Part shown: positions 14,171 to 18,730 of the stretch, piece after piece
Numbering within the stretch: position 1 is the first letter of the stretch
Layout: every line of letters starts with the position of its first letter
Origin: Palsa-872 sp036844615
GTDB taxonomy: Bacteria; Chloroflexota; Dormibacteria; Dormibacterales; Dormibacteraceae
Reading direction: 5' to 3'
Assembly (NCBI GenBank): GCA_036844615.1
Contig: DAIUFK010000044.1
Location: 1-18,730 of the forward strand
Length of the DNA: 18,730 nt
The notes under the pieces: model-generated
Database searches by the model: none
Told to the model about the DNA's origin: nothing
Seen by the model: only the letters and a program-made list of their open reading frames with translations
Made by a program: the position numbers and the translations under genes

Positions 14171-14176
14171 AGACGC

Positions 14177-14605
14177 ATGCCCGAGACCAAAAACGCCGCC
14201 ACACGATTCGTATCCGCTTTCAACGCGCACGATGAGGCTGCACTGCAGTCGATTCACGCCCCCCACATCAAGTTCGATGCTCCGGGCTTCAAGGCCAACA
14301 ACTCCAAGGACGCAACAGCCTTCGCGATGCGCTGGCTGAACGCCTACCCCCAGGGCAAGATGACAGTTCGCAGCGAGATCGTCAGCTCGCCGTGGATCAT
14401 CCAGGAGATCGTCATGGAGGGCGTGCACGCCGGCACCCTCGAGACCCCGATGGGCACTGTCAAGCCCACGCACAAGAAGTTCGTCGGCTACGGCGTCCAG
14501 ATCTTCAAGGTCGAGGACGGCAAGATCACCGAATCACGCCTGTACTATGACCAGCTCGAGATGGCGACCCAGCTCGGTCTGATCCCCGCGCCGGCAATCG
14601 TCTAG
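14177..14605 (+). CDS. SnoaL-like/NTF2-fold protein
   Basis: 142 residues, cytosolic (no signal). The N-terminal helix (NAATRFVSAFNAHDEAALQSI), the early strand HIKFDAPGF, the strands MEGVHAGTLE and KKFVGYGVQIFKVEDGKITESRLYYDQLEMATQLGLIP match SnoaL-like ester-cyclase/polyketide-cyclase-type proteins of the NTF2 fold. FKVEDGKI followed by YYDQLEMATQLGL is a common C-terminal signature. Members may be small-molecule isomerases, cyclases or hydrolases, or just binding proteins; the substrate is not predictable. It is a single-gene unit with its own likely promoter, a strong ribosome-binding site and a rho-independent terminator 19 nt after the stop, suggesting strong independent expression. Confidence 0.85.
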   Translation: MPETKNAATRFVSAFNAHDEAALQSIHAPHIKFDAPGFKANNSKDATAFAMRWLNAYPQGKMTVRSEIVSSPWIIQEIVMEGVHAGTLETPMGTVKPTHKKFVGYGVQIFKVEDGKITESRLYYDQLEMATQLGLIPAPAIV

Positions 14606-14623
14606 CCAAACACCAAGAACGAG

Positions 14624-14660
14624 AACGGGGCCGGCACTGCGCCGGCCCCGTTTTGCTTTT
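14624..14660 (+). terminator. Rho-independent terminator, possibly bidirectional
   Basis: A perfect 12-bp GC-rich stem (14624-14635 with 14641-14652), loop ACTGC, followed by a T-rich tail (14651-14660). It lies just after the SnoaL-like stop. On the minus strand the same hairpin is followed by a T/C-rich stretch, so it can also end the convergent BNR-repeat gene, which stops at 14677. Confidence 0.93.
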
Positions 14661-14676
14661 CAGCGAGAGATTGTGG

Positions 14677-17600
14677 CTATCCGGCGAAGAAGGTCATCAC
14701 ATTCGAAACCAGGTTTGACTTGTCGGTAGCCGTGCCGTATTCCTCAAACGGGAAGGCGAGGAACACCACCCGATATACGCCGCTGTAAGTCAAAGCGTCT
14801 GTCGCGTGCGCGTCATCGGTGAACGCAGAGGTCGCGGTTCCATTCGGAGTGATCTCGTCCATGAAATTGTTGCCCAAGACCGTGATGTCGAGCGGTACTG
14901 TGCCGACAGTGCCGGTCACCGGGTTCCCGGCCACGCCACTGACGTGAGCGGTCGCCTTGTCATTCTGCGTCTCGCTGCCGTCCCACGTGACGTGGAGGTA
15001 GTTGTGGACGAAGTCCGTTGTGCCGGCACCCTGGTCGAGCAGGTCCTGTCCCGAGAGGAACAGGTGCCCGCCACCGTCAAGGTACGCGGCGAGATTTGCC
15101 TCATATGGAGTTATCGGCCCCGGGTAGCTGTTGCCTGTGAACCAAACGATGTTCTTGAAGGCTGTCATGTACTTGGGCGGCAGGTTGGCGTCGGTGCCAA
15201 GGTCCCAGGTCGCGAACTGCACCCCTGCCGACGTCAGGGCTGTCGTGTAGTAGGACTGCACGTTGGGAGTGTTCCCGTCCTGGTCGACGAGAAGCGTGTC
15301 GACGGTCACGGCGATCGTCTTCACGGTGCCGGATGCACTGACTGTCGGGCTGCCAACCGAGGTTGCGGTAATCGTCGACGTGCTCGAGTCACCGCTGGCC
15401 GCGCCTGCCGGGACGTCCACCCTGACGCACACGTTGGTGGTGCCGCCGGCGATCACGCTCGGCGTTGTCGTGATGGCCGTCGTGCAGGTCGAGTCGAGGA
15501 TGGTGACCGTATAGGTCCCGCCGGCGGAGGTCATCGTGTAGCTGTCGGTCTTGTAACCGAGGTTCTGGATCGTCACGGTGTAGTTGACGCTGTTCCCGAC
15601 GTGCGCGCCTCCGGTCTGCGAGGCAGGCGTGAGGGTTACCGCGTACGGCGGAGCGATTGGCGTGACAGTGGGCGAGCCAGAGGCTGAAGCCCCCTGCGCC
15701 GACGTCACGGTGTAGCCGTCGTCGACGATGGAGGTGTCTTTGCTCTTCAGTGAGGAGCTGATCTGCACCGTGAGGTGCAGCGAGACGCTGGCGCCGGCTG
15801 CCAAGGTCAGGCCGCTCCAGGTGACGATGCCTGCCGAGAATGTGCCTCCACCGCTGGCTGAGACAAAGCTCGTGTTGGCAGGGATCGGGTCCTTGATCGT
15901 CACCCCGGTGGCGGTGGCGTTGCCGATGTTCCTGACCGTGATCGTGTAGTCGATGTTGCTGCCGGGCCCGACCGGGACTCCGGCGTCAACCTTGGAGATG
16001 ACCAGCGCAGGCGCGGGCGCGCTGGTGTCGGTGATCTTGAAAGCGCCGCGGCCGTGGGTCCCGGCGACGATGACCCGGTGGGCCGTGTCGAGGTCGATCT
16101 GGTCGATGGCGACAATCGGGAACCCTGTGGTGCCCAGCGCAGACCAGGTGGCCCCGCCGTTGAAGGTCACGAACGGCCCCACGTCGGTCGCCGCGTAAAG
16201 CGTGTTCGGGTATGCCGGGTCGAGGGTGATGGAGTTGACAGGGTTGTCAGGCAGGTTGCCGCTGATGTCGGTCCAGCTCGCGCCGCCGTCGGCAGTCTTG
16301 AAGACGTGACCCGGCTGGTGCGGCGTCGCCGCGTTGTAGCCGTTGTAGGCGAGGTAGGCGATCCGGTAGTTGCTGCGGTCGACGGCGATCCACGCCACGG
16401 GCCGGCGCGGCAAGGTCGCGTTCGCCTTGAGCCCTGTGCTGCCGGTGCCAGAGCTGCCGGCGCTGCCGCCGGCGAGGCCGACACGCGTCCACGTGGAGTT
16501 GTTGTTGACCTGGGCGTCGGTGCTCACGTAGACGTATCCGTCGAGGGAGCCCGTGTACACCGCTGTGCCGCCACCCACGCCGATGGCCGACAGCGTGCAG
16601 TTGCGGGCGCCGTTGGGAGCGGTCCCGGTGCACCCGCTTGTGAGGTCAGGGCTTATCGCTGTCCATTTCACTGCCCCCGCCGAACCCGCCTTCGCGTTGT
16701 CTGTTCGGTAGAGCCTGAAGGTGCCTAGGAACAGCTGGTTCGGGTTCAGCTTGTTCATCGTGAACGGGGTGTAGAACTCGGAGCGGTCGCTGAGGTTGAT
16801 GCCGTTCTCGATGAACTGGTTGGTGAAGAAGGAGTCACCGCTGTCGGTGATGCGGTACGGGGAGATGCCGAAGTAGGTGCCATAGATGTAGTGCGAATCG
16901 GTGGGATCGACAAGCACCTGGCCGCCATCGCCAGAAGCCATGTCGAACCATTGGTTGGTCGCGGCTGCCTTCCGCTCGGTGCCGTTGTCCTGGCTGCCGC
17001 CCCAGATGCGCGCCTGGCGGGTGGGGTTGGTGGCGATCGAGGTGAACTGGGTTATCTGGAGGCCGCCACCGTTGTAGTCGTGCCAGTCGACAGCACTGAG
17101 CGGATCGGACGCGTTCGGGCGCCCGCCGCGGTTGGTGCTGTACCAGACGCCCCCGTCGTTGCCGATGAGGACGTTGGCAGAGTTGCTGGGGTCGAAGGCA
17201 AGGGCGTGGAAGTCTGGGTGAAGGTCCCAGCCGATGTTCTTCCAGGTCTGGCCGCCGTCGTCAGAGCGGAAGATGCCGCCTGACGGCGGGCTGAGGTTGT
17301 AGCCGAAGGAGCCGGCGACGAAAAGGACGTTCGGGTTGGTGGGGTCAGGCTCGACGACGTTGTCGTAGAAGCACTGTGAGGTGCAGTAGTCGAGCACGCT
17401 GTTGTTGCCGGTGCCGGTTGGAAGCACCGACCAGGACCCACCCTCGTCGGTGGACTTGAAGATACGCGCTGCCTGGTGATGACCCGCCGCGTCGACCCAG
17501 TCGAATCCCGTGTAGAGGATCGCCGGCTGGCCGGCTGGATGCGAGAGCCCCAGGGAGAAGCGAGTCGGGACGGCACTGAAATTGGCGCCGGCCGGGAGGC

Positions 17601-18591
17601 CGTTCATGATCGGCGCCCAGGTCGCGCCGCCGTTGGTGCTCTTGTAGATCGCGTCGCTCCAGAAGGAGGAGTACAGCGTCGTTGGGTTCTGGGGGTCCAT
17701 CCGAATGTCGGTCGCGCCGAGCGAGAACGAGGGCGCCGGCTTGATCAAGGTCCAGGTGACCCCGCCGTCCTTCGACTCCCACAGGCCGTAAGCCGAGTGG
17801 ATCGGCGGCGAGACGCGGCGGTCGCCGCCACGGCCGCGGAGCACCGCGGCGTAGAGGTGATTGGCGTCGCCGGGGTCGACCGCCAGCCTCGAGATTGACA
17901 CACCGATGAAGAAGTCACCCGATACGTGCGCCCACGTGACGCCGCCATCGGTCGACTTCAGGATGCCGTTGCCGAAGTAGCTGTCGCCCGACAGTGCGCC
18001 TTCACCGGTGCCGTCATAAACGACAAGGTCGTTTGAGGGCGCCACGGCGAGCGCACCTGTCGAGAGTGAGGGCAGATTGTCGGTCTGGTTGGTCCAACGA
18101 TGGGTGGTTGAGTTGAAGAGCCAGATTCCGCCCTGGGCCGCGCCCAGGATGAACTGGCCGTTCTTCCGGATCGCGAGCGCTCCGATTCGGCCGCTCACGG
18201 GGATGAGGGCGTTGTCACTGCGGGCGATCTGGCCGATGGGGTCAGGGCCGATGGCAGTCCACGGCGCGTTGAAGGTCGTCGGGCCTGCCGGAGGTGCGGA
18301 CTTGAGCTGCTTGGCAGCGTTTGCGGCCGCTGAGCGGAGAGCTCCCGCCGCCTGTACCGAAAGCTGGTTGTCGCCGGCGGTCCTGGAGGCGATGAAAGAC
18401 TGGTCCAGCTGAAGCAGCCGCGCCTCGTTCTCGTCGTCAAGCTCAGGCGGGACAGCGCCTGGCTGCAGCGTAGGGGTGTCGCCTCCGCCTCCGCTGCCGA
18501 CCGCAAAGGCCGGGATCGGCCCAACTGCAGCGACGACAAGAGCGGCGGTCAGTGCGAACGCGGACAGCGTCCGCGAAAACAAAATACCCAC
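14677..18591 (-). CDS. Large secreted BNR/Asp-box repeat protein with DUF11 and ThuA-like C-terminal domain
   Basis: 1,304 residues from GTG 18591, chosen because GGGGGA lies 7 nt upstream; TTG 18627 would add 12 residues before that site. Signal peptide at about 1-30. The first roughly 850 residues form one or two beta-propellers with at least seven Asp-boxes (STDGGVTW, SKDGGVTW, STNGGATW, TDEGGSW, SDDGGQTW, TADGGASW, NGGATW), as in sialidase/Vps10/xyloglucanase-like proteins. A DUF11 repeat (NIDYTITVRNIGNATATGVTI) lies near 870-965 and a second Ig-like module at 985-1085. The last 210 residues resemble a class-I glutamine-amidotransferase/ThuA fold (LDGGGHLFLSGQDLL), with no catalytic cysteine seen. 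Probably a cell-surface or secreted protein binding or acting on glycans; catalytic residues are not evident. Confidence 0.85.
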   Translation of the reverse strand: MGILFSRTLSAFALTAALVVAAVGPIPAFAVGSGGGGDTPTLQPGAVPPELDDENEARLLQLDQSFIASRTAGDNQLSVQAAGALRSAAANAAKQLKSAPPAGPTTFNAPWTAIGPDPIGQIARSDNALIPVSGRIGALAIRKNGQFILGAAQGGIWLFNSTTHRWTNQTDNLPSLSTGALAVAPSNDLVVYDGTGEGALSGDSYFGNGILKSTDGGVTWAHVSGDFFIGVSISRLAVDPGDANHLYAAVLRGRGGDRRVSPPIHSAYGLWESKDGGVTWTLIKPAPSFSLGATDIRMDPQNPTTLYSSFWSDAIYKSTNGGATWAPIMNGLPAGANFSAVPTRFSLGLSHPAGQPAILYTGFDWVDAAGHHQAARIFKSTDEGGSWSVLPTGTGNNSVLDYCTSQCFYDNVVEPDPTNPNVLFVAGSFGYNLSPPSGGIFRSDDGGQTWKNIGWDLHPDFHALAFDPSNSANVLIGNDGGVWYSTNRGGRPNASDPLSAVDWHDYNGGGLQITQFTSIATNPTRQARIWGGSQDNGTERKAAATNQWFDMASGDGGQVLVDPTDSHYIYGTYFGISPYRITDSGDSFFTNQFIENGINLSDRSEFYTPFTMNKLNPNQLFLGTFRLYRTDNAKAGSAGAVKWTAISPDLTSGCTGTAPNGARNCTLSAIGVGGGTAVYTGSLDGYVYVSTDAQVNNNSTWTRVGLAGGSAGSSGTGSTGLKANATLPRRPVAWIAVDRSNYRIAYLAYNGYNAATPHQPGHVFKTADGGASWTDISGNLPDNPVNSITLDPAYPNTLYAATDVGPFVTFNGGATWSALGTTGFPIVAIDQIDLDTAHRVIVAGTHGRGAFKITDTSAPAPALVISKVDAGVPVGPGSNIDYTITVRNIGNATATGVTIKDPIPANTSFVSASGGGTFSAGIVTWSGLTLAAGASVSLHLTVQISSSLKSKDTSIVDDGYTVTSAQGASASGSPTVTPIAPPYAVTLTPASQTGGAHVGNSVNYTVTIQNLGYKTDSYTMTSAGGTYTVTILDSTCTTAITTTPSVIAGGTTNVCVRVDVPAGAASGDSSTSTITATSVGSPTVSASGTVKTIAVTVDTLLVDQDGNTPNVQSYYTTALTSAGVQFATWDLGTDANLPPKYMTAFKNIVWFTGNSYPGPITPYEANLAAYLDGGGHLFLSGQDLLDQGAGTTDFVHNYLHVTWDGSETQNDKATAHVSGVAGNPVTGTVGTVPLDITVLGNNFMDEITPNGTATSAFTDDAHATDALTYSGVYRVVFLAFPFEEYGTATDKSNLVSNVMTFFAG

Positions 18592-18598
18592 TTCCACA

Positions 18599-18604
18599 TC
18601 CCCC
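18599..18604 (-). promoter_or_regulatory. Ribosome-binding site deciding the BNR-protein start
   Basis: GGGGGA on the minus strand, 7 nt before GTG 18591. It supports this start over TTG 18627 and over the GTG at 18597. Confidence 0.6.
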
Positions 18605-18674
18605 AATCGGAAACCAGACGGCGGCAACCCTAATCGGCCCCAGGTCCATAAGATTCAGGCACGACCGGAACTAA

Positions 18675-18680
18675 TGTCAA
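18675..18680 (-). promoter_or_regulatory. Candidate -35 element upstream of the BNR-protein gene
   Basis: A perfect TTGACA on the minus strand, about 84 nt before the gene start. The -10 region 16-18 bp further on is poor (TGAATC at 17 bp); a better TCTTAT sits 21 bp away, which is too far for a normal promoter. Tentative. Confidence 0.25.
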
Positions 18681-18730
18681 GTCAGACGATGGCGGCTGTG
18701 TTAGTTCTGAGAAACCGTCACCCCTGAACT

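Larger units (their letters stand above)
13910..14176. other. Intergenic region upstream of the SnoaL-like gene
   Basis: No gene seen. It holds a possible extended -10 promoter (14039-14047) and a short hairpin in the putative leader (14074-14089, GAGAGC/GCTCTC with loop CAGC). The sequence around 13980-14050 is visibly more AT-rich than its surroundings, as expected for a promoter region. From that promoter the leader would be about 120 nt. Confidence 0.5.

Noticed and set aside
14806..16728. Two plus-strand frames of 293 and 224 codons within the BNR-repeat gene
   Set aside because: Both are antisense to clear DUF11 and Asp-box coding sequence and have no ribosome-binding site or recognisable domain.

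Overview
The window is GC-rich (roughly 65% by eye) and comes from a bacterium. Genes are tightly packed, with several 4-nt stop/start overlaps (ATGA, GTGA, TTGA) and frequent GTG/TTG starts. No rRNA, tRNA, CRISPR array or transposase is visible. An ECF sigma factor, many secreted repeat or glycine/proline-rich proteins and MacAB-type transport without a visible TolC would fit a soil Terrabacteria lineage such as Chloroflexota or Candidatus Dormibacterota. That placement is an inference from gene style and is not proven. A run of exactly 100 N, flanked by an exact 55-bp duplication, shows that this is a scaffold of short-read contigs, probably metagenomic.

Left part (1-2474, + strand): the C-terminal end of an M24 'pita-bread' hydrolase, then the alpha and beta subunits of a thiamine-diphosphate-dependent 2-oxoacid (or acetoin) dehydrogenase E1. 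No E2 or E3 follows. A GC-rich palindromic repeat sits over the E1-alpha start. Next (2475-6676, + strand) is a four-gene export operon: a HlyD/MacA-type adaptor, a MacB/LolD-type ATPase, a MacB-type permease and a lipoprotein with two DUF5666-like domains. It is preceded by four hexamer boxes spaced exactly 11 bp apart, the layout of an OmpR/PhoB-family response-regulator site.

Middle (6673-10623): two minus-strand genes (a proline-rich one-helix membrane protein and a secreted cysteine-pair tandem-repeat protein broken by the gap) lie next to a plus-strand set: a PfkB-family kinase plus pseudouridine-5'-phosphate glycosidase, which together make a PsuK-PsuG pseudouridine breakdown pair, and an M23 peptidase-like exported protein. 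Directly after the M23 gene is a 23-codon relic of a PIG-L/LmbE deacetylase, followed at once by a second copy of the palindromic repeat.

Right part (10647-18730): a large secreted alkaline-phosphatase-superfamily protein downstream of an ECF sigma factor (both minus strand), a small divergent ORF, a SnoaL-like gene with a strong RBS, possible extended -10 promoter and clear terminator, and on the minus strand a 1,304-residue secreted protein with Asp-box (BNR) beta-propeller repeats, a DUF11 domain and a C-terminal domain that looks like a type-1 glutamine-amidotransferase/ThuA fold. I do not see one integrated undescribed system. The strongest unexplained signals are the 11-bp phased boxes, the palindrome found at two disturbed gene ends, and the cysteine-pair repeat protein whose true length is hidden by the gap.
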